Positions 24,371 to 36,400 of a stretch of 64,000 nt of DNA are shown one piece after another. Both the position numbers and the translations under genes were made by a program. Position 1 is the stretch's first letter. Every line of letters begins with the position of its first letter. Origin of the DNA: Bolinopsis microptera (Eukaryota > Ctenophora > Tentaculata > Lobata > Bolinopsidae); the NCBI RefSeq assembly GCF_026151205.1, contig NC_087084.1, forward strand, positions 6,565,538 to 6,629,537. The letters are read 5' to 3'. The notes beneath the pieces were generated by a model. It worked only from the letters and a program-made list of their open reading frames with translations, did not search any database and was not told the origin of the DNA.

Positions 24371-24537
24371 TTTCGATGATGGTAATTGGTAACTAGTATC
24401 TGACAATGAAAAGAGAGACTTGAATTATATTTATGTTATTAGAACTATCAACTAACCTAATGGGTCCTGATGCTTTTTGCAGTTAGACGGTGTTTATTAT
24501 TATTATTTATCAATTATTATTAAGTTAAATATTACTA

Positions 24538-25856
24538 CAGGGTGGCCCAGAAGTAACTGCCCACACGCAACCCTTTAATAACTCACGTAATTCTTCTTAG
24601 AATTGCACAGAAATTTCAGAGATTATAGATATGGGTCAAACTTAGATTTCCTGAAAGTTTCGTCAAATTTAATTAATAACAGTGGGTGTGGCACGCCACT
24701 ACCTCTTTTTCACTATTGTCACCATAAATTGAGAACGCTTTCAGCTAAGAACTTCAAAGTTTCTAGACACATTTGGTTTGATAATTGAAGTGCTTTCCCA
24801 AAATTTCAAGTTGGTTACAACCAACTTGAACAATTTCACAATTTAACCGAGTTACAGTTATGACCCTTTTAAGGGGACATACACCAAAACCTTTTTTGCC
24901 GAGATTCGGGATTTGACTTCATATTATGAGAGTATAGATAAAACAATAAGATTTGATACATTGAAAATTTTTTTGAGAGTGCGCACTTTCGAAAAAAAAA
25001 ATTTTCTTTTTGGAAATTTTTTTAAATTTTGAGAAGTCTGTCACTGAAATACCGATAATTCAGTCATTTTAAAAGTTTGTTTGCTGATTTATTTACTGAA
25101 CATTATGTACAACCCGTACAAGAAGCCCTTAAAAGGATTATAGAATTGAGCAATAAATGACGAAGTAACAGACCGAACAAGGACGAGAGAAGCAAAATTG
25201 AAATTTTTGCCTATTATTAAAGTTGTACATTTTACCAATCACCCAGGTCATAAGATATCGCTTCAAAAATTCTTGTGAGTGTAGCTGATGATCATATCCA
25301 ACTTTTTGCAACAGGATTTCTCTCAATTTTGAGTTTTAAGGTATGAAATCTGGCCTCAAAGATCTTAGTAAAATTCATGTAAAAAAGGGTCAAAAATGGC
25401 TTCAAATGCCTATAACTTAAAAAGTATCAGATTTTTTTTTGAAATAATTTTTACAGAATCGTAATCAGCTTGATGAGACGAAACTTTTAGTCCCAAATTT
25501 ATAATACTTAATAATAAGACACAAAATTTGTAATAAAATGTGTACAATTTGTACTCTTGTGTTCGAGCTAACAAAATTATTTAAGATAATTTTTCTTCTA
25601 AAATCATCTATTTGGTATTAAAAGTTTCTACAAACTTTGAAATTCCTAGCTGAAAGCGTTCTCACTTTATGGTGACAATAGTGAAAAAGAGGGAGTGGCG
25701 TGCCACACCCACTGTAATTAATTAAATTTGACGAAACTTTCAGGAAATCTAAGTTTGACTCATATCTATAATCTCTGAAATTTCTGTGCAATTCTAAGAA
25801 GAATTAAGTGAGTTATTAAAGGGTTGCGTGTGGGCAGTTACTTCTGGGACACCTTG
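24538..25856. mobile_element. TA-target element with ~210-bp inverted arms
   Basis: Flanked by TA (24536-24537 and 25857-25858). The ends CAGGGTGGCCCAGAAGTAAC and the complement of CAAGGTGTCCCAGAAGTAAC are Tc1/mariner-like. The arms span about 24538-24750 and 25645-25856. The centre has no transposase. The equivalent place in duplicate copy B (near 32300) lacks it and has a single TA, which fixes the borders. A partial relative is at 49918-50228. Confidence 0.9.
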
Positions 25857-26445
25857 TATTATTTATCACTATTGATTATACAACAGTCCCTTCAGGACTA
25901 AACAGGGCGCTTGTTGAGTTGTAGTTCCTCCTTTATAAGTTTATAGGGACTACAAAAATTACACTTCAACAGACGGGAAGTACGTCATGGATCACCATTT
26001 AATATTACAGAACGATGATGTACCATTCAATCGTTTAAAATTTTTACAAGCATCTGCTCTTACTGAGATCCCAAGCCTTAGTTTTGGATGTTTAGATGTT
26101 CTGGTAAACCGCTACAGTCCGTCTTTTGACTTTTTCAATGTAGATTTATAACAATAACAGTTAGTTGATATTCACTTTGAATGAAGAAGAATCGTCAAAA
26201 GGTTGCTCTATATTTTGCATCTTTGACTAAGCTGTTCAGGACCTGGCGAAAACTATAACCGGCAAGTGATAGGAATTTTAATTTAAATGCCATTTGCGGG
26301 GATTTGTTTTAATATTTGTCTACGTTTAACTCGTGAGCTTGCTTTTAGATTAGACGGAGGGGGATTTGGAATAGATAATGTCTTTAAAATTTCCAATCAC
26401 TTTTCAATATCATCTTAGCTAAAATATTTTTTAGATTATGGAGCT

Positions 26446-27476
26446 ATGAAACTTGCAACATTACTGATTCTGTTGAAACTTGGTAAACCAGATTCTCCAT
26501 CATCACCACAGAGTACTACGACAACACCAATCCCCACAAGCACATACAATGTTAAAGCTTGGTCCGAAATTATCCAAGGTAATTATATCACTTATATTAT
26601 TAAGTATAAAAATTAAAATCGACTACTACATCAGTTTAAAGACAGTAATTTTTGTTTTGGATAAATTCATGGAAACGTTAGCTTATTGAGTGTCTCTCTT
26701 GAAAACACTTTGCAGAATCGTGCAGTTTTACAGAAGACGGAGGATTTTTGAAACAGGTATGTTTGAGAACGAGGTATCACACGCTCTATAAGTGTCACAA
26801 TACAGAGGAACATTATTGGACGAAAAAATTGCAAAGAGTGTCAGCTTTATGTTCAGATGATCCGCACTATTATCAGGCCTGCAGTAATTACCTCCTTAGA
26901 GTATTTAATGTGGAGATAACAAATGGGAAAATTCTTTGTGGAGGATTTCTGTGTAAGAATAGATTGGGTAGAATCAGGAACACATTAGAACACGGTCAAT
27001 TAATTTGCAATGGACAATCTAACTGTGTCAATACAGAACTAGATGAAGAGGGATGCAGCGAAATGATGACTATGCTGAGTGGGAAAAAGATAGCGTCCAA
27101 CAAACTCTGTAATGATGAGTGTGATACAGACTACCGATGTGAAGATGAGGCTCTTGTAACGGATACAGTTACGGTATGTATTGTGACATTCCATTTAGAG
27201 CAGGAATAGTAAACTACTTACCACCATATTATATATGTGATGGAAAAAAGGACTGTGTTAACGGAGAGGACGAAGCTAACTGTACCGTTACTAATGAAAC
27301 ACAGTACACTTGTGAACATAACAGCAATGGACGTACAGTACCAGTACACAACTTTACAAGATGTACAGTGTTAGACAGTAACTACAACTACTGCAGTGAT
27401 GCTTCATGTCACACAAACTGTTCAGATCCCGCCAGAGTAGGGGTAAGGTGTCTTGTTAACGGATACTTGTCCTACT
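26446..27476 (+). pseudogene. LDLa-type cysteine-rich secreted protein, copy A, truncated and frameshifted
   Basis: Exon 1 (26446-26578) starts at an ATG giving MKLATLLILLKLG, a short signal-like hydrophobic start, then a Ser/Thr/Pro linker, and ends in phase 1. Exon 2 starts at 26716 in matching phase. It encodes cysteine-rich modules with LDLa-like spacing: CGGFLCKN, then CNGQSNCVNTELDEEGC, and later ICDGKKDCVNGEDEANC, with the Cys-Asp-Gly and Asp-x-x-Asp-Glu calcium-site pattern of the family. One base is missing near 27147, shifting the frame, and the second half continues in another frame to a stop at 27476. Compared with copy B, about 3.2 kb of downstream gene (B 34310-37545) is deleted here. 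LDLa modules bind ligands or act as receptor ectodomains; the role here is unknown. Confidence 0.65.
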
Positions 27477-27826
27477 AGGCTGATTCTGAATAAGGTATTA
27501 ATAGACACTAGTATCGTTATTATGTTTGCTGATTATTACGTACACTGTTATGTTTTAAAGATACAAACTTTTAAAAGAGGCAAACAATTATAAAAACCAA
27601 ATTTAAAAGAAGAAAAAAAAGGGGGGAAAAATGGAGGAAAAAAAACTCATCGTCTGAAATAACGGACAATTTATGAATCTGAATAAAAGTATTGATTATA
27701 TTGCTATGTTATTTTAAAATGATTAGAACATTTATTGAATTATTGAATTATACTGATATTTTAGTATTAAGAACATTAATCAAAGATATGACTTTTAAGT
27801 GTTTTTATAATAATACTAGAATGACC

Positions 27827-27828
<2 letters not shown>

Positions 27829-27861
<33 letters not shown>

Positions 27862-29100
27862 GAGGCTGGGCCAAGATAGCCCACGAGAGGATAGCATTGA
27901 GATGCTCTGCCTACCTCTGGGGTGTGGCAACCTTGGGGAAGGTTGCCGGTGAAATCAGAGTGATTGGTGGAGGATGGTGTAAGATGATATATGAGTTAAA
28001 ATGATACGCTTAAATGCCAGCTAGGTTTGGAAAAGTAAAACGAGACGAGACAGCATATGAGCTAATACTTTAAGTCACCCCGGTCTGATCCAGCTCTTCC
28101 GGCACAATTAAGCGTTTGGTGCGGTTTGCGAAATTGACAATTGTGGTGACTGGTGATGTGTTGGTTGTCGAATATGTCATTGACAGAGAGGTAGTAGTCC
28201 TGGAAATATTGACCTCTAATTTGGGCAATAGCTGGACACTGTCCAAGGAAGTGTGAGACAGTTTCCTCTCCGTCGCCGCACATAGGACAAGCACTGGTGT
28301 TTGATTTGCAAATGGTGTGAAGGTGTTTGTTTAAGCCGCAGTGACCCGTGATGAGGTGAACTGCAGTTCTGTAATCTTGTCTGTTTTTGCTGAGTGTAGT
28401 GTTGAGGTTTTTGATGATTTTGGCATGCTTGTGGCCGAGTGTCAGTTTGGTGTGTCTGGGACCGTCAGTTAACCAAGTTTCCTGATTCAGTCTGTTGACT
28501 TTGTTGTCGATTTGACGCTTGATGTAGGATTGTGGAATTGGACACTTCAAAGTGGATTCACTGGTTGTACCAAGCTTGGCCAGCTCATCTGCTTTTTCGT
28601 TCCCCCACAATCCGATGTGTGCTGCAATCCATCGTATCTCTAGCGTGTTGTTGGATCCGAGTGCATTAAGAGAGTCGTAACAGTCTCTTGTAGTTCTACT
28701 TCGCGTTGAAAGCGCAGAAATAGCTTGTATAGATGAGAGACTGTCGGACCATATGATGATATGTGTGTTGGTATAGGTAGAGAGATATTTGCAAGCTTCA
28801 ATGATGGCGGTGAGCTCTGTTTGGTAAACAGTGCAATAATCAGGGAGCTTGAATGATCTTTCTTCAAGGGTGGTGTTATTGTTGTCAGTTGTGATGATAT
28901 AGCCAGCCCCGCATCCTGAGTCTGTGAGTGACCCGTCAGTGTAGCAGGTGATCGTTTCACTGGTAATGTTGTCGATGGTGTTTTGAAGTGAATTTCTATA
29001 TTCAGTGGTATCGGCTCCAGGAGTTGTGACGGTGAAGTGCCGTCCCAGCATCATGGTTGGTGTTGTTAGGTCTCTCGTTGCTCTAGGTGGGATAATGAGG
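27829..29100 (-). mobile_element. 5'-truncated LINE with RNase H, 12-bp target duplication and poly-A tail
   Basis: Target duplication TAGAATGACCGT at 27817-27828 and 29101-29112. The poly-A tail (poly-T on plus) spans 27829-27857. Duplicate copy B has only a diverged single version of the site near 37930. The insertion therefore post-dates the segmental duplication. The retained part is only the end of ORF2. Confidence 0.9.
28062..29054 (-). CDS. LINE ORF2 C-terminal part, RNase H domain and zinc knuckle (330 codons, partial)
   Basis: The RNase H catalytic residues are all present: the Asp of CYTDGSLTDSGCGAG, the Glu of YQTELTAIIEA, the Asp of IWSDSLSSIQAI, and the His and Asp of HIGLWGNEKADELAK. 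A C-terminal Cys/His knuckle follows, ACPMCGDGEETVSHFLGQC. Reverse transcriptase and endonuclease are cut off by 5' truncation, so the product cannot mobilise itself. The long intact frame suggests a young copy. An RNase H after RT is typical of I-clade and related LINEs; the exact clade is inference. Confidence 0.85.
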   Translation of the reverse strand: MMLGRHFTVTTPGADTTEYRNSLQNTIDNITSETITCYTDGSLTDSGCGAGYIITTDNNNTTLEERSFKLPDYCTVYQTELTAIIEACKYLSTYTNTHIIIWSDSLSSIQAISALSTRSRTTRDCYDSLNALGSNNTLEIRWIAAHIGLWGNEKADELAKLGTTSESTLKCPIPQSYIKRQIDNKVNRLNQETWLTDGPRHTKLTLGHKHAKIIKNLNTTLSKNRQDYRTAVHLITGHCGLNKHLHTICKSNTSACPMCGDGEETVSHFLGQCPAIAQIRGQYFQDYYLSVNDIFDNQHITSHHNCQFRKPHQTLNCAGRAGSDRGDLKY

Positions 29101-29939
29101 TAGAATGACCGTGGTCAAAAGGAGAAAACTAATAGTATTCTTTGATAGTCACTCTTTATCTCATTAAAAATATCCATCACGACCGATCAAAGATAAAATG
29201 AAAACTCACACAAATATCGCATCATTTTATCAATGATGAGATTACAACGAATATAAACAGTTGAGATGATTTATCTTGTAAAATCAGAAATATTGACTTG
29301 AAGAATATGCTGCACAAGAAAATGAAATATGAAAGGAGGATTTTACTGTAAATTGTACTGTAATCTCTCAATATTATTTTGACAATGAGTTCAATTTATT
29401 AAATACATTCAAAAGGAATCTCTATCATAAACAGGATTAAACAGGATTAAACATATATTTGTCAACGAGAGCTCTAACACTCACGTCTTGACTATTATAA
29501 TACATCAATAGAGAAATAAATAAATAGTGCACTGCAAGAATGTTTTTAAATTTAAAATTTAAAAATCATTGAAATTTAACTCCGTCACATCTTTATCGAA
29601 AGAGAAACAGGTGCGAAAATAATAATTTAACTGCCAATCATCCAAATTCCCATTCGAACATGTTCCATAAAGATATTATATGATGATATGAATTAGTAAC
29701 CGAATTTCAACAGTTCGTTGTCATAATAAAATGAAGCTCAACTTGCCGTCACGAATCCTCGGGGGAGTTTCTGTTGAGGTGTAGCGGGAAGTTCCACTTA
29801 CAGCTGCTGGCATTCAGCGATCCTTCCTAGTGACTTTCCTTCGTCGGGAAACGCTGTTATTTGCCTCTCACCAGGAACCTCGCTGTCATCTGTGAATAGC
29901 CCCCTCTAAGTTAGCGAAAAGTACAGGTTTATGGCTCTC

Positions 29940-30262
29940 TGACTAAAGCGATGTCCGGTCACGAGTCTTCATACAGATAAGCAGGTCCGATGACGTGTAC
30001 CTCATCTTCGATGATGGGTCCGGGACGGAGAATGGCAAATGAAATTTTTGAACAGTCACGTCCCTGTCCTCTGTTGAGCAAGCTTTTTGTATCCGAGGTA
30101 CGTTCTGATTTCTTTTGTGGGTCCATGACGTCCAGTCCTCAATATTGAAATTGTGTGAGCATGATCTGAAATTGTGCCAGCTTTTTGATTCAACGTATGA
30201 TTTCCAACCAAATTATTGAGATTCATGTGATTAATAAGTCCTTGCACCAGATTCGAAGCCAT
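29940..30262 (-). pseudogene. Old retroelement RT C-terminal fragment (copy A)
   Basis: Minus-strand fragments match the end of non-LTR reverse transcriptases: NIEDWTSWTHKRNQ-like text and, in the twin at 38774-39091, the clearer IETGRHG, then EDEVHILRTCFLYEDHR. Frames are shifted. It was carried along in the segmental duplication. Confidence 0.5.
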
Positions 30263-30369
30263 AGGTTGTGCAAATAAACATTAAAATTCGAACCAATTAT
30301 CAACGATGGAAACCTTTTTATCCTTTCTTTCCATAATTGATAATATACTAATAGTTAATGAAGATAATA

Positions 30370-31150
30370 ATAATAATAACTAGAAATTTATACATCGCTT
30401 TATAGCCAACAAAATGTGCGCCCGTGGTTTCGTTTGGCGACGCTAGATTTCCATTTCACATTTTACTATACATTTAATATAACTCCAATCACTCACTTCA
30501 CTTCTGAATAATAATATTGATAAATTATGCTTCAAATACGGAAACACTTGAAATTCAGTTCAATTTGCCGTAGAACTTAACTTGTATCTGTAAGGACAAG
30601 AAATTAAATCAGCAAAGGTAAAACATACTCGTGTAACACATCAATACACTACGCCGTGCCACGTACAAATTGGGCGTATTACCTAATAGGAAATTAACGT
30701 ACATCACCAAATACATAAAACACAGTCGCCGCGCATTCATAGATCACAGGCTATCAATAACATCACATCTCCGCCAGCAATCCTCGCGCGCGCGCACTTT
30801 TACGTTGCTTGGTAACATACGAACGACACCATATTCAATTTATTCATACCCGCCTAAAACGCGGATCTCCCAAATCCACGTTTTTCTGCAAAAACCTCCA
30901 TCGTAACCTTCACGTATTGGCCTTTTTTTCAAAAGGGTGAAAGGAAAAAATAACTCATAATCCAAGAGTCAGTATCAAGCCCTCTAATCTACTCATGAAC
31001 ATGTACATGAGAACTTGCATTAATTGGTGATATAGTCTGGAGCTATGTTGTTGAAGCATTTGAATTTTGAACACTGTTAGAGCTTTAGAGCAATCTTATA
31101 CTCAATCCCTGCTAATTGGAAAAAAATGGCCTTTTTTCAGTGTCTTAAAT
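30370..31150. other. Copy-A-specific spacer with the dispersed repeat
   Basis: Between the duplicated blocks. It includes an AAT microsatellite near 30366 and the dispersed repeat at 30850-30955 (CCACGTTTTTCTGCAAAAAC, then CGTAACCTTCACG). No gene seen. Confidence 0.5.
30850..30955 (+). repeat. Dispersed repeat, copy 2
   Basis: Contains CCCGCCTA, AAATCCACGTTTTTCTGC, CGTAACCTTCAC and an AAAAGGGTGAAA tail, as at 47612-47712 and, reversed, at 9220-9400. Confidence 0.6.
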
Positions 31151-31760
31151 ATCCGAAATATTTCGTTTAACTGTTTAATTAAAAGAGGTCGTTTTCAATT
31201 GTCAAGATCACAGACTACAGAGGAGAAGTAAAACGTACCACCTTTTTAGTTTATAAACTATTGACTCCTAAACAGCGCCCCCCCCCCCCTCCACCAACTA
31301 CTTAACCCAACCTTCATAGCATAATATGTGCACTGTCAATTATATTATCTAATACGATAGAAAGGATTGTATTTAACTAGTTTGAGTTAATGTTGAATGT
31401 GGGCAACCAAGTTTGATGTATTAATTGCAAAATAACGCATTTCAGCAAAGATAAATAATTTCATTTTTAAATTACAATCTGATGTCAACTTTCAGGTCAC
31501 ATTATGTTTTTTAACGTTAGGCACATTGCTCTTCGTATTGTCTCTGATAACACTTTTTTAGAATAACAGTCACATACTAAAACTCACACTACGTAAAATA
31601 AGGCTTAAATACTTCAGTCTTAGTTTTTAGCCCCGTATAAAGGCTCCTGAAAAACTATATATATGGAAACGATTTATGTTATTAGAACTATCCTAACGAC
31701 TATCTTAGACCTTTCATAAAGTTTTATAAAGACTGTAAGAGACACCCATCAGGTCCCACT
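31150..31760 (+). repeat. Segmental duplication, linker part Y (first copy)
   Basis: Matches 39610-39757 plus 41024-41430; in the second copy a TTAA element splits the block. Contains a C run (10 bases at 31279), which is 23 bases in the other copy. Confidence 0.75.
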
Positions 31761-32229
31761 ACATAAAAATCATCTTATGATTAAATGCAATGATCTTATC
31801 CATGTCTGCTGGGGTATAATTTCTCCAGTAGCTTTGCGCGAGGCTGACGAACGATCGGAAAATAATACAAAATCATAATTTTCAGAAGGAGGTCCAACAC
31901 AGATTCTGTCCGATCAAATTCCTTCATTCAGTAAATAATGATTTTACATATATCACAACCATCCTTGGAGCTATCCTAACGACCACTACGAGGGCAATTA
32001 CTTCGCCTAAGAGGCCTGCAGATAATGTTAACGCAATGGAGAAAGGACTATCTTTTAACCATAAAGACAAGATAATGCCCGGCACGGGGTGACTATGCCA
32101 TTTAAATCGTCACGTGCACACTGGGGCTCGTACTAAAAAATTCCAGCATCAGTTAATTCTTATTTCTCTATTAATTCTGTTGGCCGCAGAGGCGATAAAA
32201 TTTATAAAGTAGCTTAAGCACAGGTCCCG

Positions 32230-34310
32230 GATCTTTCTTGCAGTTAGACCGGTGGTTATTATTAAATTAATTATTTATCAAATATTGATAAGTTTATTAT
32301 TACTATGATTTATCACTATTGATTATACCAACATCCCTTCCAGGACTAAACAGGGCGCTTGTGAGTTGTAGTTCCTCTTTATAGGAATTACATAAATAAC
32401 ACATCAACAGACGGGAAGTACGTCATGAACTCAATTTAATGTTTACAGAACGATGATGTTCTATTCAATCGTTAAAAGTTTTCACAGCATCGCTCTTACT
32501 GAGATTCCAAGACTTAATTTCGTGTTGTTGATGTTCGGTAAACCGCTACAAGTCCCGTCTTTTGAAGTTTTCACCAAATGTATATTTATAACAATAACAG
32601 TTCGTTTAAATTTCACTTTAAATGAAGAAGAATCGTAAAAAGGTTGCTTTATATTTTGCATCTTTGACTAGGTAATATAAGTTGGCGAAAAATAAAACCG
32701 GCAAGTAATAGGAATTTTAATTTAAATGCCATTTGCGGCATAGTTGGTTCGTGCGTTACTTTTCCCAGAAAAGTGCGTTTGTTCGTGAGATTTGCCGGCG
32801 TTTAAGTGTCCGGTAAAGTGCGTTACGGTGCGTCCTGCTATACATTACAGGTTAACAAATTACAAATACAAATTCTTCATTCCTACATCTTACTAAGGTA
32901 TGTTAAAAAGAGAACTACCACGGCAGCTGCACAGCTTCTCAATGCACTGATATTGCGCAGATTAACCGTGAAAAAATACAAGTTTCTCCACCTTTTCCGT
33001 GCCACGCACTGATTTTGTTAGAAACAGATTTAAAAAGTGCGTTTTAAAAATAATTTTTCGTGCGTAAAGTGCGTTTCGGTTTTCAAAGTGCGTTTAGTGC
33101 GCACGAACCAAACTATGATTTGCGGGGATTGTTATTAAGATTTTGTCTATCATTCACTCGTGAGCTATGCTTTTAGTATTAGACGGAGGTGGTTTGGGAG
33201 AATGTCTTTGGATTTCCAATCACAACTTTTCAATATCATCTTCCTTAGCTAAAATTATTTTTTAGATTATGGAGCTATGAACTACGACATTACTGATTCT
33301 GTTGACAACTTCGTTTCCATCATCACCACAGAAAACTACACCATCACATTCATCACCACAAAGCTTGGTCCGAATTCCAACTTCAATTATCCAAGTAATT
33401 AATATCACTTATATTATTTACGTATACAAAATAAAAATCGACTACTACATCAGTTTAAAGACAGTATTTTTTGTTTTGGTAAATTAATGAAACGATAGCT
33501 TATGGAGTGGTCACTCTTGAAAACACTTTGCAGAGTCGTGCAATTTTACAGAAACGGAGATTTTTGAAACAGGTTATGTTGAGACGAGGATCACACGCCT
33601 CTATAAGTGCCACATACAGAGGAACATTATTGGACGAAAAAATTGCAAAGAGTGGTCAGCTTTCTGTTCAGATGATCCCACTTTTATCAGGCTGGGCCAA
33701 ATTTTAAAGATAAAAATATAATATGGGGATAACAAAGGGCAACATTCTTTGTGGAGGATTTATGTGTAAGAATAGATGGGGTAGAATCATGAACATGATA
33801 GAATATGATGATATAATTTGCAATGGACAATCTGACTGTGTCAATACAGAACTAGATGAAGTGGGATGCACGAAATGATAACTATGCCGAGTGGGGACAG
33901 ATAGCGTCCGAACAAAATCTGTAATGATGTGTGTGATACAGACAACTGTGGAAGATGAGGCTACATGTAAACGGATACAGTTTACGGTATGTATTGTGAC
34001 ATTCCATCTATAGCAGGAATAGTAAAAGTACATACGATCGCAATTTTATATGTAATGGATTTCAGAACTTTGTTAACGGATAGGAACGAAGCTAACTGTA
34101 ACGTAACTAATGAAAACACAGTACACGTTGTGAACATCCAGAACTAAAGTTACAGTCCATTACACAACTTTACAAGATGTACACGACTTAAAGTGTCAGA
34201 CATAACTTAAACCTTAGGGTACTGCAGGATGCTTCAACACAAACAAACTGTTGTCAGATCCCCGCCAGAATAGGGGTATGGTGTCTTGTTGACGGATATT
34301 GTCCTCTGTT
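32230..34310 (+). repeat. Segmental duplication, gene block (copy B)
   Basis: Aligns with 24480-24537 plus 25857-27476 over promoter-proximal sequence, exon 1, intron 1 and the first part of exon 2. The two copies differ by substitutions and many one-base indels. Confidence 0.85.
32739..33117. mobile_element. 379-bp hAT MITE with 8-bp target duplication and empty site in the paralogue
   Basis: ATTTGCGG at 32731-32738 and 33118-33125. The ends CATAGTTGGTTCGTGCG and CGCACGAACCAAACTATG are inverted, with GTGCGTT-type subterminal repeats. Copy A near 26287 reads straight through a single ATTTGCGG. Confidence 0.95.
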
Positions 34311-36400
34311 CAATATATATAATCTGCATTGGTAGAAAGGCAATTTGTGATGATAATTTTGAAACCCATGCCCCCAACTTCCCCCAAGTCAGTGTACTGT
34401 TCACAGGGCACTTAATGTGTGATGGTCACAAGACTGCTATGATAAAATGATGAAACTGGTCTTTTGTGCAAACAAAATACACTGGATAAAGTGTGAAAGA
34501 CGCTGCGGTCAGAAAAGGGAACTCCCTAGTACTAAAGCTAGCTTGGTAAGAGAACGGGTTTAAGACTTTTGAATGAAATCGACGAGATGACAGATGGCCC
34601 ATTTATTGTCGATTTGTTTACCATCCACGAGAAGTGTGAAAATGGTTCCTTGTCTATGGGTACCCCTGGATATGGGAATTAGTAAACTATGTGATGGAGT
34701 TTTAAACATGCGGATATGAAAATAAGATCTGCTCTGAGTCCCGCAAACAACCGAAACCTGTCCCACAGCCTTTTTAAAATCAACTGACAAAAGCATGAAA
34801 AAGCATTTATCCATACTGCATAAAGGGGATAAAAAACACTCAAAACTTCAAAATCATGGCTTCACTAATCAGCACGTTAGATTTTACAAATGAAAACGTT
34901 TACGGAGAACCAATACAACGTGTATCATGCCTAACATTCTTCAAAATTGTGACCACATTTTGGAGAACATTATTTGTACACGAGAATGTGCAGACAAGTG
35001 TTTCAGTTCTCTGTCCACTGAGAAATATCCCTAGATATGAGGCTTGTCTCAGTCAATAAGAACGTGATAGAATAGCAACGATAGCCAATAAGCTCATCTA
35101 AAACCTAACTTTGTCAGAAAATCCAATGGAAATATTTATACGAAAGATATTTGTCTGTGACCAACAATATCACTTGCATTGATTATTCCCAAGTATGCAA
35201 TCTCATCGATAATGCGGGGATGCTCGGATAGAGACAGCTCACAAATAATTTTAAGTGTGACGGTAGCTTATCATAAAACCATAAAAAAAAACAAAAAAAC
35301 CGGTGACAAAGAAATGTGCCGGATTCATTTGACTGCCAGGATTAACGGACGAATGTAATAGCCAGTGTTCAGACAGATTCTAGAAGGGAAATGCTCTCAA
35401 ATGTTTTCATCGTGGGTTAGAGAATTCTAGCCGTCTGGCAAATCTATCACCTGTCCAAAAATACAGGAACTTTGAAGAAGCTGAAAACCAAACCACAGTA
35501 GCTCTGTTCAATCAGTTCCACATCATGATGAATCTTTCTATAATGCTCGGTTTTAGTTGGTATATACTTATATTCGTCATATCAGTTTATGATGGTGTAA
35601 TCTTCCAAGGAACAATTTGAATCCAGCAATTGGTTTGGATACAGCATCCACTGTTCAATTTATTGGTGTTCTTAGCACATCGATCTCAAGTCTCGTCGCC
35701 TTTTTGCTATGTGTGCACTGAGCCCTCACCCGAATTCATGGAATACAATAATTCTATGAGAATTCCGAGAAGTTACCTTAATAAAATCACTCCAAGTTGC
35801 AGGAGGTGTTTGTATGATGACGTTGGCTTTCCATTATTCATTCTGTTATCCCAATTATCTCCAAATTTGGGGATTTATTCGTCAATGGAGTAAAATAAGC
35901 AGAAGAGCAAAATATTTATTGAACAATGAACAAGCAGACGCCTATTTGTATTTGCGTCTTGCAAGATACTTTGGTAGAATGAAGGAAACAACCTAAGTTG
36001 GCATATGATCAACAAAATGATGTCCGGATGTAATTCTCAACATAACAGTATGAAATTTACACAAAAAACATACAAAAGGTAAGATTTTTCTATGGAAATG
36101 AGGAGTCTGCCTCTTCAAATTTTTTGTCAAAGAAAATGATCCACAGAAGGCACTTGGTAAAGGGCAATTCTTTCCCTGAACTTTGTTTAGCTTCTTTTTC
36201 ATTACAGCATCATACCAATTCATTGGCATCAATCTTTCACAAATCTTCTAAAAGTTTGACTCAGTACAGGAGGGAACGACAGATAACGCAACGCAATAGA
36301 AAAATGAACTTAGTATCACCATCATCATCACTACAGATTTTCCTTTGCTGGGTGCCCTCATAGTGATCTGTGTCCTACATTCCCTTGATCCCTAGATGCA
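33277..36400 (+). pseudogene. LDLa-type gene, copy B, many frame breaks, with membrane segments downstream
   Basis: The exon 1 equivalent starts at 33277 but indels have destroyed the signal peptide. The exon 2 equivalent begins at 33534. LDLa-like pieces survive (CNGQSDCVNTELDEVGC near 33820). Downstream, in the part deleted from copy A, further CDG-type fragments occur, then two hydrophobic stretches: about 35515-35600 (MMNLSIMLGFSWYILIFVIS) and about 35640-35712 (TVQFIGVLSTSISSLVAFLL). The original gene probably encoded several LDLa modules followed by membrane helices. Stops and shifts occur every few hundred bases, so it is a pseudogene or an error-laden assembly of a repeated region. 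Confidence 0.55.

Larger units (their letters stand above)
27480..30350 (+). repeat. Segmental duplication, 3' part (copy A)
   Basis: Matches 37548-39240 throughout (for example GATTNTGAATAAGGTATTA at the start), apart from the LINE inserted at 27829-29100. It contains an older retroelement fragment at 29940-30262. No functional gene is seen. Confidence 0.8.

Noticed and set aside
34704-36363. Several short open frames (34856, 35630, 36124) as separate genes
   Set aside because: They are pieces of the frame-broken LDLa copy B or chance frames in it.
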